DNA of 64,000 bases from Aristolochia californica. Lineage: Eukaryota > Streptophyta > Magnoliopsida > Piperales > Aristolochiaceae. Each line of letters starts with the position of its first letter. Position 1 is the stretch's first letter. The stretch spans positions 15,149,931 to 15,213,930 of the forward strand of contig JARWKL010000010.1 of the NCBI GenBank assembly GCA_029961685.1, written 5' to 3'. The translations under genes and the position numbers were made by a program. Below the pieces are notes generated by a model. It did no database searches. It saw only the letters and a program-made list of their open reading frames with translations, and had not been told where the DNA came from. This document shows positions 24,850 through 36,800 of the stretch, in pieces.

Positions 24850-27678
24850 AAAATCAAAATTTTAGAGTTAATGTAAGGAAAGAATTTAAAGCAATAAAAA
24901 ATGTAAGAAAGAAAATTTTTTCACACACAAAAATGAACACAGAAGTTTTGTTATACAAGTTTGGGAAATTCCACAAGCTCAACCCTAATAGCTTAGATTT
25001 TATAAGAAAGACATTTTTCTACACATGTTTTAAAAAAGGGATTTGCCTGCATGAAACATGTTAAAGTTGCAAATGACCTATGGATCCCAACATTTTAAAA
25101 TCAATAATATTAAATTCTCAAGTGAACGTACGTTGGGATATTTACTCGAGACAAACAAACCATTATTTTGACCATTTACAAAAAGCTGACCTAACAATCA
25201 CAGATGATTGTAAAGTGATTTATCATTCGTAATGGGCTACATTTTTTGTATGGAATGACTTAAGGATTGGGAGTCAACACTCAGTTAAAAATCCCCCGCC
25301 TCCCCCTTTTGCCGACGATTGGAAAACCTGAAATATAAAAACTAAAAAGAGTTTCAATCCCTTAAAATTACATACACTTTTTGAGATTATCACTCTCTAC
25401 ATTTTTGAATTGTGCATTTCTATTTTAAATGTGTACGTTTTCTTCGTAAATCAAAATTTGCGTTTTCACTTTCCCTTCATCTCGAAAACAAAAAAAGAGA
25501 TAAAAAACAAATAGATCACAACAAAATAAAATTTTAGAATTGATGTATGGAAAAAAATTAAGGCAATCAAAACTATAAGTAAATAAAATTTATTCAAACA
25601 CCACAAATGAACACAAAAGTTTTGTTATCCAAGTTTGGGAAATTCCACAAGTTCAACCCTAATAGCTTGGAATTTTATAAGAAAGAGATTTTTTTACACA
25701 TGTTTTAAAAAATGGATATGCATGTTTGAAACATGTTAAATATGCAAATGACCTATGGATCCAAACCTTTTAAAGAGAATAACATTAAATTCTCAAGTGA
25801 AAGTGCAGTGGGATATTTACTCGAGTTAAACAACCTATTATTTTGCCCATTAACAAAAAGCTGACCTACAATCATAGATGATTGTAAAGTGATTGATCAT
25901 GCGTAAAGGGCTATATTTTTGTGAGGAATGACATATTGATTGGGAGTCAACACTCAGTTAAAAATCCCCTGCCTCCCCCTTTTCCCGACGATTGCAAAAC
26001 CTGATATAGAAAAAGTAAAAAGAGTTTACAATCTATAAAAATTACAGAAACTTTCTAGAATTATCTCTCTCTACATTTGTGCATTGTGCATTTCCGTTTT
26101 AGATGTGTACTTTTTTTTGTTAAATCAAAAAATGAGTTTTCACTTTCCTTTCATCTAGTAAAAAAAAGTAGATAAAAGGCAAATAGATCACCACAAAATC
26201 AAAATTTTAGAGTTAATGTAAGGAAATAATTTAAAGCAATAAAAAATGTAAGAAAGAAAATTTATTCACACACAAAAATTAACACAAAAGTTTTTTTATA
26301 CAAATTTGGGAAATTCCACAAGTTCAACCCTAATAGCTTAGATATTGTAAGAAAGAGATTTTTCTACACATGTTTAAAAAAATGGATTTGCCTGCTTGAA
26401 ACATGTTAAAGATGCAAATGACCTATGGATCCAAACCTTTTCAAGGGAATAACATTAAATTCTCAAGTGAACGTTCGGTGGGATATTTACCCGTGTCAAA
26501 CAAGCCATTAATTTGACCATTTAGAAAAAGCTGACCTAACGATCATAGGTTATTGTAAACTTATTTATCATTCATAACGGGCTATATTTTTATACCTCTG
26601 CCTCCCCCTTTTGCCGACGATTGCAAAACCTGATATATAAAAACTAAAAAGAGTTTACAATCCCTTAAAATTATATTTACTTTCTGGAATTATCACTCTC
26701 TACATGTGTGCATTGTGCATGACCATTTTAGATATGTACATTTTTTTTTTAAATCAAAACTTTAGTTTTCACTTTCCCTTCATCTCGTAAACAAAAAAAG
26801 AGATAGAAGGGAAAAAGATCACAACAAAATTAAATTTTTAGAGTTTGTGTATGGAAAACATTTAAAGCAATAACAAATGTAATTAAAGAAAATTTATTCA
26901 CGCACCACAAATGAACACAAAAGTTTTGTTATCCAAGTTTTGGAAATTCCACAAGTTCAACCCTAATAGCTTGGATTTTTATAAGAAAGATATTTTTTCT
27001 ACATGTGTTTTAAAAAATGGATATGCATGCTTGAAACATGTTAAAGATGCAAATGCCCTATGGATCCAAACCTTTTAAAGAGAATAACATTAAATTTTCA
27101 AGTGAACCTGCGTTGTGACATTTACCAGAATCAAATAACCCATTATTTTGCCCATTTACAAAAAGTTGTCCTAACGATCGTAGATGATTGTAAAGTGATT
27201 TATCTTGCGTAAGGGGCTATATTTTTTTAAGAAATGACTTATGGATTGGGAGTCAACACTTAGTTATAAATAGCCCGCCTCCCCCCTTTTCCCGACAATT
27301 GCACAACCAGATATATATAAACTAAAAAGCGTTTACAATCCCTAAATATTACAGACACTTTTTGGAATTATCACTCTCTACATTTGTGCATTGTGCATTT
27401 CCATTTTAGATGTGTACTTTTTTTTCTTAAATCAAAGCTTGAGTTTTCACTTTCCCTACACTTTGTAAAGAAAAATAGAGATAAAAGGAAAATAGATCAC
27501 AACAAATGAAAATTTTAGAGTTTATGTATGGTAAAAATTTAATACAATAACAAATTTTAGTAAAGAAAATTTATTCACACACCACAAATGAACATAAAAG
27601 GTTTGTTATCCAATTTTGCAAAATTCCACTAGTTTAACCCTAATAGCTTGGAATTTTATCAGAAAGAGATTTTTCTAC

Positions 27679-27717
27679 ACATGTTTTAAAAAATGGATAT
27701 GCATGCTTGAAACATGT
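27679..27717. repeat. Inverted repeat with 8 bp arms (example copy)
   Basis: ACATGTTT (27679-27686) pairs with AAACATGT (27710-27717) across a 23 bp spacer that itself contains ATGCATGC. The dyad is present in the majority of monomers at about phase 440. It could form a cruciform or be a protein-binding dyad; no family of binding protein is implied by sequence alone. Confidence 0.6.
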
Positions 27718-28625
27718 TAAAGATGCAAATGACCTATGGGTCAACACCTTTTAAAGAAAATAACATAAAATTCTTAAAGGAACATGCGGTGGGTTATTTA
27801 CCTAAGTCAAACAAGCGCTTATTTTGCCCATTTACAAAAAGCATACCTAACGACAATAGATGATTGTAAAGTTATTTATCATGTGTAATGGGCTATATTT
27901 TTTGTAAGGAATGACTTCTGGATTGGGAGTCAACACTTAGTTAAAAATCTCCCGCCTCCCCCTTTTCCCGAAGATTGCAAAACCTGGTATATAAAAACTA
28001 AATAGAGTTTAAATTTTCTAAAAATTACAAACACTTTTCTGAATTATCACTCTCTACATTTTTACATTGGGAATTTTTATTTTAGACGTGTACTTTTTTT
28101 TCTTAAATCAAAACTTGTGTTTTCACTTTCCCTTCATCTCGTGAACAAAAAAAACAGATAAAAGGTAAATTGATCACAGCAAAATGAAAATTTTAGAGTT
28201 TATGTTAGGCAAAAATTTAAAGCAATAACAAATGTAAGTAAATAAAATTTATTCACACACCACAAATGAATACAAAAGTTTTGTTATCCAAGTTTGGGAA
28301 AATGCACTAGTTCAACCCTAATAGCTTGGAATTTTATAAGAAAGAGATTTTTCTACACATGTTTTAAAATATGGATATGCGTGCTTGACACATGTTTAAG
28401 ATGCAAATGACCTATGGAACCAAACCTTTTAAAGAGAATAACATTAAATTCTCAAGTGAACGTGTAGTGGGATATTTATGCGAGTCAAACAAGCCATTAT
28501 TTTGCCCTTTTAGAAAAAGCTGACCTATCGATCATAGATGATTGTAAAGTGATTTATCATGCGTAACGGGCTATATTTTTTTAAGGAATGACTTATGGAT
28601 TGGGAGTCAACACTCAGTTAAAAAT

Positions 28626-28639
28626 CCCCCGCCTCCCCC
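28626..28639 (+). repeat. C-rich tract, the only GC-rich island of the monomer (example copy)
   Basis: CCCCCGCCTCCCCC followed by TTTTCCC gives three long C runs and one short one. The minus strand is G3-G5-G2-G5 in order, so a two-tetrad or bulged G-quadruplex, or an i-motif on the plus strand, is conceivable. Nearly every monomer keeps the tract, with small length changes. Confidence 0.7.
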
Positions 28640-28664
28640 TTTTCCCGACGATTGCAAAATCTAA

Positions 28665-28674
28665 TATATAAAAA
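28665..28674 (+). promoter_or_regulatory. TATA-box-like TATATAAAAA repeated per monomer (example copy)
   Basis: TATATAAAA is a good match to the eukaryotic TATA consensus and lies about 25 bp after the C-rich tract and GACGATTG. It recurs at the same phase in most monomers, with decayed forms such as GATAGAAAAAC. In an AT-rich repeat such a string can arise by chance and be copied, so promoter activity is speculation. Confidence 0.25.
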
Positions 28675-30349
28675 CTAAAAAGAGTTTACAATCCCTAAAA
28701 ATTACAAATACTTTTTGGAATTATCACTCTCTACATTTTTTGCATTGTGCATTTCCATTTTAGATGTGTTTTTTTTCTTAAATCAAAACTTCAGTTTTCA
28801 CTTTCAATTCATCACGTGAACAAAAAAAAAAAAGAGATAAAAGGCTAATAGATCACGACAAAATGAAAATTTTAGAGTTTGTGTATGGAAAAATATTTTA
28901 AAAATAGCAAATTTAAGTAAAGAAATTTTATTCACACACCACAAATGAACACAAAAGTTTTGTTATCCAAGTTTGGGAAATTCCACTAGTTCAACCCTAA
29001 TAGCTTCGAATTTTATAAGAAAGAGATTTTGGTACACATATTTTAAAAAATGGATATGCATGCTTGAAAAATGTTAAAGATGCTAATGACCTATGGATCC
29101 AAACCTTTTAAATTGAGTAACATTAAATTTTCAAGTGAAGGTGCGGTGCGATATTTACCCAAGTCAAACAATATTTTGCCCATTTAAAAGAAGCTGACTT
29201 CACGATCATAAATGATTGTAAAGTGATTCATCATGCGTAACGGAAAATATATTTTGCAAGGAATGATTTATGGATTTGGAGTTAACACTTAGTTAAAAAT
29301 CCCCCGCCTCCCGCTTTTCCCGACGATTGCAAAACCTATTATATAAAAACTAAAAAGAGTTTAGAATCCTTAAAAATTACATACACTTTTTGGAATTATA
29401 ACTCTCTACATTTTTCCATTGTGCATTTTCATTTTAGATTTGTAATTTTTTTTCTTATATCAAAACTTGGGTTTTTCAGTTTCCCTTCATCTAGTAAACT
29501 AAAAAAGTGATAAAAGGCAAAAAGATCAAACAACATGAAAATTTCAGAGTTTATGTATGGAAAAAATTTATAGTAATAACAAAGGTAAGTAAAGAAAATT
29601 TATTCACACACCACAAATGAACTTAAAATTTTTGTCATCCTTGTTTCGGAAATTCCACTAGTTCAACCCTTATAGCTTGGAATTTTATAAGAACGAGATT
29701 TTTCTACACATGTTTTAAAAAATGGATATGCATGCTTGAAACATGTTAAAGATGCAAATGACCTATGGATCCAAACCTTTTAAAGAGAATAACATTAAAT
29801 TTTTAAGTGAACGTGCGGTGTGATATTTACCTGAGTCAAAGAAGCCATTATTTTGCCCATTTTAAAAAAGTTGACCTAACAATCATAGAAGATTGTAAAG
29901 TGAATCATCATGCATCATGGGCAATATTTTTGAAAGGAATGACTTATTGATTGGGAGTCAACACTCAATTAAAAATCCCCCGCCTCCCCCTTTTCTCGAC
30001 AATTGAAAAATCTGATATATATAAAAACTAAAAAGAGTTTACAATCTGTAAAAATTACATACACTTTTTGGAATTATAACTCTCTACATTTGTGCGTTGT
30101 GCATTTCCATTTTAGATCTTTACGGTTTTTCTATAATCAAAACTTGAGTTTTCACTTTCCCTTCATCTCGTAACCAAAAAAAGAGATAAAAGGCAAATAG
30201 ATCACAACAAAATAAAATTTTTAGAGTTTGTATATGGAAAACATTTAAAGAAATAACAAATGTAAGTAAAGAAAATTTATTCACACACCACAAATGAACA
30301 CAAAAGTTTTGTTATCCAAGTTTGGGAAATTCCACAAGTTCAACCCTAA

Positions 30350-30545
30350 TAGCTTGGAATTTTATTAGAAAGAGATTTTTCTACACACGTTTTAAAAAAT
30401 GGATATTCTTGCTTGAAACATGTTAAAGATGCAAATGACCTATGGATCCAAACCTTTTAAAGAGAATAACATTAAATTCTCAAGTGAACGTGCGGTGGGA
30501 TATTTACCCGAGTCAAACAAGTCATTAATTTGCCCATTTACAAAT
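30350..30545 (+). repeat. 196 bp segment identical to 33880-34075
   Basis: From TAGCTTGGAATTTTATTAG to CCCATTTACAAA the segment matches 33880-34075 base for base by eye, including the rare CACACGTTTT, GGATATTCTTGC and AAGTCATTAATTTG. The flanks on both sides are the ordinary, diverged array. This patch looks like gene conversion or a small exchange between monomers 3,530 bp apart. Confidence 0.85.
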
Positions 30546-30726
30546 AGCTTGGATTTTTCTACACATGTTTTAAAAAATGGATATGCATGCTTGAAACAAG
30601 TTAAAGATGCAATGCCCTTTGGATCCAAACCTTTTAAAGAGAATAACATTAAAATCACAAGTGAACGTCTGGTGGGATACTTACCTATGTCAAACAAGCT
30701 ATTATTTTGCCCATTTACAAAAGGCT
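30371..30726 (+). repeat. ~178 bp partial tandem duplication
   Basis: The dyad-to-CCCATTTACAAA part of the monomer occurs twice in succession, making an 855 bp unit (29957-30811). The joint at about 30546-30550 reads CAAATAGCTTGGATTTTTC, where AGCT from the array (CAAAAAGCTGACC) meets AGCT of AATAGCTTGG; a further ~16 bp are missing after TTGGA. The second copy differs at several bases (GATGCAATGCCCTTTGG). An apparent 102-codon open frame here is simply the doubled segment. Confidence 0.88.
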
Positions 30727-30811
30727 GACCGAAATATCATAGATGATTGTAAAGTGATTTATCATGCGTAACGGGTTATTGTTTTTGTAGGGAATGACTT
30801 ATGGATTGGGA

Positions 30812-33800
30812 GTCAACACTCAGTTATACATACCCCGCCTCCCACATTTCCCGACGATTGCAAAACCAGATATATAAAAACTAAAAAGAGTATACAATCC
30901 CTAAAAATTACAGCCACTTTTTGGAATTATCACTCTCTACATTTGTGCATTGTGCATTTCCATTTTGGATATGTACTTTTTTTTCTTAAATCAAAACTTG
31001 AGTTTTCACTTTCCCTTCATCTCGTAAACAAAAAAAGAGATAAAAGGTAAATAGATCACAATAAAAAGAAAATTTTAGAGTTAATATATGGAAAATTTTT
31101 AAAGAAATAAAAATTGTAAGTAAAAAAAATTTATTCACACACCACAAATTAACATAGAAGTTTTTTAATCCAAGTTTGGGAAATTCCACTAGTTCATCCC
31201 TAATAGCTCGGAATTTTAGTAGAAAGAGATTTTTCTACACATGTTTTAAAAAATGAATATGCATGCTTGAAACATGTTAAAGATGAAAATGACCTATGGA
31301 TCCAAACCTTTTAGAAGAGTTTAACATTAAATTCTCAAATGAACGTGCGGTGGGATATTTTCCCGAGTAAAACAACCCATTATTTTGCCTATTTACAAAA
31401 TGTTGACCTAACGATCATAGATGATTGTAAAGTTACTTATCATGCGTAACGGGCTATATTTTTTTGTAAGAAATGACATATGGATTGGGAGTCAAGACTC
31501 AGTTAAAAATCCCTCGCCTCCCCCTTTTCTCGTCGATTGTGAAACCAGATATATAAGAACAAAAAAGAATTTACAATCCCTAAAAATTACAGACACTTTT
31601 TGGAACTATCACACTTTACATTTGAGCATTGTGCATTTTCATTTTAGATGTGTACTTTTTTTTCTTAAATCAAAACTTGAGTTATAGGTTTCTCTTCATC
31701 TCGAGAAAACAAAAAGAGATAAAAGGCAAATAGATCACAACAAAATGAAAATTTTAGAGTTTATGTATGGAAAAAATTTAAAGCAATAATAAATGTAAGT
31801 AAAGAAAATTTATTCTCACACCACAAATGAACACAAAAGTTTTGTTATCCAAGTTTGGGAAATTCTTCTAATTCAACCCTAATAGCTAGGAATTTTATGA
31901 GAAAGAGATTTTCTACACATGTTTTAAAAAATGGATATGCATGCTTGAAACATGTTCAAGATACAAATGACCTATTGATCCAAACCTTTTAAAGAGAATA
32001 ACAATAAATTCTCAAGTGAACGTGCGGTGGGACATTTACCCGAGTCAAACAAGCCATTATTTTGCCCATTGACAAAAAAATTGACCTAACAATCATAGAT
32101 GATTTCAAAGTGATTTATCATGCGTAACAGGCTACATTTTGTAAGGAATGACTTATGGATTTGGAGTCAACACTCAGTTACAAATCCCCCACCTCCCCCT
32201 TTTCCAGACGATTGTAAAACCTGATATATAAAAACTAAAAAGAGTTTACAATCCCGAAAAATTACAGACACTTTTTGGAATTATCACTCTCTACATTTTT
32301 GCATTAAACATTTCCATTTTAGATGTCTCCATTTTTTTCTTAAATCAAAACTTGAGTTATCAGTTTCCCTACTTCTCGTAAACAAAAAAACAGAGAAAAG
32401 GTAAAGATCACAACAAAATGAAAATTTTAGAGTTTATGTATGGAAAAATATAAAGCAATAACAAATGTAAGTAAATAAAATTTATTCACACACAACAAAT
32501 GAACACAAACGTTTAATTATCAAAGTTTGGGAAACTCCACTAGTTCAACCCCAATAGATTGGAATTTTATAAGAAAAAGATTTTTCTACACATGTTTTAA
32601 AAAATGGATATGCATGCTAGAAACATGTTAAAGATGCAAATGACCTATCGATCCAAACCTTTAAAAAGAATAACATTAAATTCTCAAGTGAACGTGTGGT
32701 GGGATATTTACCCGAGTCAAACAAGCCATTATTTTGCCTATTAACGAAAAGCTGATATAACGATCATAGATGATTGTAAAGTCATTTATCATATGTAACA
32801 GGCTATATTTTTTGTAAGGAATGACTTATGGATTGGGAGTCAAGACTCAGTTAAAAATCCACCGCCTCCCCCTTTTCCTGACAATTTCAAAACCAGATAT
32901 GTAAAAACTAAAAAGAATTTACAATCCCTAAAAATTACAGACACTTTTTGGAATTATCACTCTTTACATTGTACATTGTGCATTTCCATTTTAGATGTGT
33001 ACTTTTTTTTGTTAAATGAAAACTTCAGTTTTCACTGTCCCTTCATCTCATAAAAAAAACAGAGAAAATGAAAATTTTAGAGTTTATGAATGGAAAAACT
33101 TTAAAGCAATAACAAATGTAAGTAAAGAAAATTTATTCACAGCCAAAAATGAACACAAAAGTTTTGTTATCCAAGTTTGGGAAACTCCACTAGTTCAACC
33201 CTAATAGCTTGCAATTTTATAAAAAAAGAGATTTTTTAACACGTGCTTTAAAAAATGGATTTGCATGTTTGGAACATGTTAAATATGGAAATGACCTATG
33301 GATGCAAACCTTTTAAAGAGAAAAACATTAAATTCTCAAGTGAACGTGGGGTGGGATATTTGCCCGAGTCAAACAAGCCATTAATTTTCCCATTTACAAA
33401 AAGGTGACTTAACGATCATAGATAATTGTAAAGTGATTTATCATGCGTAATGGGCTATATTTTTTTAAGGAATGACTTATGGTTTGGGAGTTAACACTCA
33501 GTTAAAAAACCCTCGCGTCCCCCTTTTCCTGACGATTGCAAAACCTGATATATAAAAACTAAAAAGAGTTTACAATCCCTAAATATTATAAAAACTTTTT
33601 GGAATTATCACTTGCTACATTTGTGCATTGTGCATTTCAATTTTAGATGTGTACATTTTTATCTTAAATCAAAACTTGAGTAATCAGTTTCCCTTCATCT
33701 CATAAATAAAAAAACAGAGAAAAGGTACAGATCACAACTAAATGAAAATTTTAGAGTTTATTTATGGAAAAAGTATCAAGCAATAACAAATGTAAGTAAA

Positions 33801-36800
33801 TAAAATTTATTCACACACCAAAAATGAACACAAAAGTTTCATTATCCAAGTTTGGAAAACTCCACTAGTTCAACCCAAATAGCTTGGAATTTTATTAGAA
33901 AGAGATTTTTCTACACACGTTTTAAAAAATGGATATTCTTGCTTGAAACATGTTAAAGATGCAAATGACCTATGGATCCAAACCTTTTAAAGAGAATAAC
34001 ATTAAATTCTCAAGTGAACGTGCGGTGGGATATTTACCCGAGTCAAACAAGTCATTAATTTGCCCATTTACAAAAAGCTGACCTAACGATCATAGATGAT
34101 TGTAAAGTAGTTTATCATGCGTAATGGGCTATATTTTTGTTAGGAATGACTTATGGATTGGGAGTCAACTCTCAGTTAAAAAACCCTTACCTTCGACTTT
34201 TACCGACGATTGCAAAATCTGATCTATTAAAACTAAAAAAAGTTTACAATACCTAAAAATTATAGACACTTTTTGGAATTATCACCCTCTACATTTGTGA
34301 ATTTTGCATTTCCATTTTAGATGTGTACTTTTTTTTTCTTAAATCAAAACTTGAGTTTTCACTTTCCCATCATCTCGTAAACAAAAAAAGTGATAAAAGG
34401 CAAATAAATCACAACAAAATGAAAATTTTTGTTCTTATGTATGGAAAAAAATTTAAAGCAAAAACAAATGTAAGTAAAGAAAATTTATTCACTCACCAAA
34501 AATGAACACAAAAGTTTTGTAATCAAAGTTTGGGAAATTCCACTAGTTCAACCCTAATACCTTGGAATATTAGAAGAAAGAGATTTTTCTACGCATGTTT
34601 TAAAAAATGGATATGCCTGCCTGAAACATGTTATAGTTTAAAATGACCTATGGATCCAAACCTTTGGAAGAGAATAAAATTAAATTCTCAATTGAACGTG
34701 CAATAGTATATTTACCCGAGTCAAACAAGCCATTATTTTTTCAATTGACAAAAAACTGACCTAACGATCATAGATGATTTCAAAGTGATGTATCATGCGT
34801 AACGGGCTATGTTTCTGTAAGGAATGACTTAGGGATTGGGAGTCAACACTCAGTTATAAATACCCTGCCTCCCCCTTTTTCCTGACAATTGCAAAACAAG
34901 ATATATAAAATCTAAAAAGAGTTTACAATCCCTAAAAATTACAAACACTTTTTGGAATTATCACTCTCTACATTTATGCATTGTGCATTTCCATTTTAGA
35001 TGTGTAATTTTTTTTCTTTAATCAAAACTTGATTTTTCACTTTCCATTCATCTTGTCAACAAAAAAAGAGATAAAAGGCAAATAGATCACTACAAAATGA
35101 AAATTTTAGAGTTTTAGTATGGAAAAAATTTAAAACAATAACAAATGTAAGTAAAAAAAATTTATTCACACACCACAATTGAACACAAAAGTTTTGTAAT
35201 CCAAGTTTGGGAAATTCCACAAGTTCAACCCTAATAGCTTGGAATTTTATAAGAAAGATATTTTTCTACACATTTTAAAAAAAATGGATATGCATGCTTA
35301 AAACATGTAAAAGATGCAAATGAGCTATTTATTGAAACCTTTTAAAGAGAATAACATTAAATTTTCATGTGAACGTGCGGTGGGATATTTACCTGAGTCA
35401 AACAACATAGAAAATTGACCTAACGATCATAGAAGATTGTAAAGTGATTTATCATGCATAACAGGCTATATTTTTGTAAGGATTGCCTTTTGGATTGGGA
35501 GTCAACACTCAGTTAAACATCCCCCGCCTCTCTTTTTTCCCGACGATTGCAAAACCTGATATATGAAAACTAAAAGTGTTTACAATCCCTAAAAATTACA
35601 GAGACTTTTTTGAATTATCATTCTCTACATTTGTGCATAGTGCATTTCCATTTTAGATGTGTACTTTTTTTTCTTAAATCAAAACTTGAGTTTTCCCATT
35701 CAATTTATCTGTAAAAAAAAAGAGATAAAATGAAAATAGATCACGACAATATGAAAATGTTAGAGTTTATGCATGGAAAAAATTTAAAGCAATAACAAAT
35801 GTAAGTAAAGAAATTTTATTCACAACCACAAATGAACACAAAAGTTTTGTTATCCAAGTTTGGGAAATTCCACTAGATCAACCCTAATAGCTTGGAATTT
35901 TATAAGAAAGAGATTTTTCTACCCATGTTTTAAAAAATGGATATGCATGCTTGAAACATGTTCAAGATGCAAATGACCTATGGATCACAACCATTTAAAT
36001 TGAATAACATTAAATTTTCAAGTGAACGTGCGGTGCGATATTTACCCGAGTCAAACAAGCCATTATTTTACCCATTCAAAAAAATCTTACCTAACGATCA
36101 GAGATGATTATAAAGTGAATCATCATGCATCACTGGCAATATTTTTTTAAGAAATGACTTATGGATTTGGAGTCAACACTCAGTTAAAAATCCCATGCCT
36201 CCCATTTTTCCCGATGATTGCAAAACCTGTTATATAAAAACTAAACAGAGTTTCGAATCCCTAAAATTTACACACACTTTTTGGAATTATCACTCTCTGC
36301 ATTTGTGCATTGTGAATTTCCATTTTAGATGTGTACTTTTTTTTTCTAAAATTAAAACTTGAGTTTTCACTTTCCCTTCATCTCTTATAAAAGAAACGGA
36401 GATAAAGGCAAAAAGATCACAACAAAATAAAAATTTTAGAGTTTATGTATGGAAAAAATTTAAAGAAATAACAAATATATGTAAATAAAATTTATTCACA
36501 CACCACAAATGAACACAATTTTTTTGTTATCCAAGTTTGGGAAATTCCACTAGTTCAACCCTAATTGCTTGGAATTTTATAAGAAAAAGAGATTTTTCTA
36601 CACATGTTTTAAAAAATGGATATGCATGCTTGAAACATTTTAAAGAAGCAAATGCCCTATGGATCCAAACCTTTCCAAGTGATTAACATTAAATTCTCAA
36701 GTGAAAGTGCGGTGGGATATTTACCCGAGTCAAACAAGCCATTATTTTGCCCATTTAAAAAAAATTGACCTAACGATCACAGATGATTCTAAAGTGATTA

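Larger units (their letters stand above)
28606..29280 (+). repeat. Representative near-complete monomer (675 bp)
   Basis: Chosen as a reference. Order: GTCAACACTCAG at phase 1, C-rich CCCCCGCCTCCCCC at phase 21-34, GACGATTG, TATATAAAAA at phase 60-69, GAGTTTACAATCCC, TTTTTGGAATTATCACTCTC, CATTGTGCATTTCC, T-tract, AAAACT/AGTTTT dyad, A-tract with GAGATAAAAGGC, AATGAAAATTTTAGAGTTT, GAACACAAAAGTTTTG, CAACCCTAATAGC, the ATGCATGC dyad region, GGATCC (29095-29100, phase ~490), a GTGCGG-type motif and the AACG-ATCAT dyad. No frame stays open across monomers. Confidence 0.9.
24850..30230 (+). repeat. Satellite block B (recurs at 45.07-49.85 kb)
   Basis: This run of about eight monomers has a unique order of variants that is seen again downstream. 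Examples are GATCCCAAC near 25083, CATTCGTAA near 25227, AAAATTTGCG near 25455, TATTCAAACACC at 25591, AAAATTCTTAAAGG at 27767, TGACACATGTTTAAGATGC near 28386, CATTTTTTGCATTGTG near 28734 and TACGGTTTTTCTATAATC at 30121. The offset to the second copy is 20,224 bp at 25.6 kb and about 19,590 bp from 27.8 kb on, so block B has one extra monomer, probably the one around 25946-26590. The unit near 26590 lacks about 45 bp just before its C-rich tract. Confidence 0.8.

Noticed and set aside
28665..28674. A functional Pol II promoter in every monomer
   Set aside because: The TATA match is good, but an AT-rich repeat gives such strings by chance and copies them. Kept only as a low-confidence feature and a testable idea.
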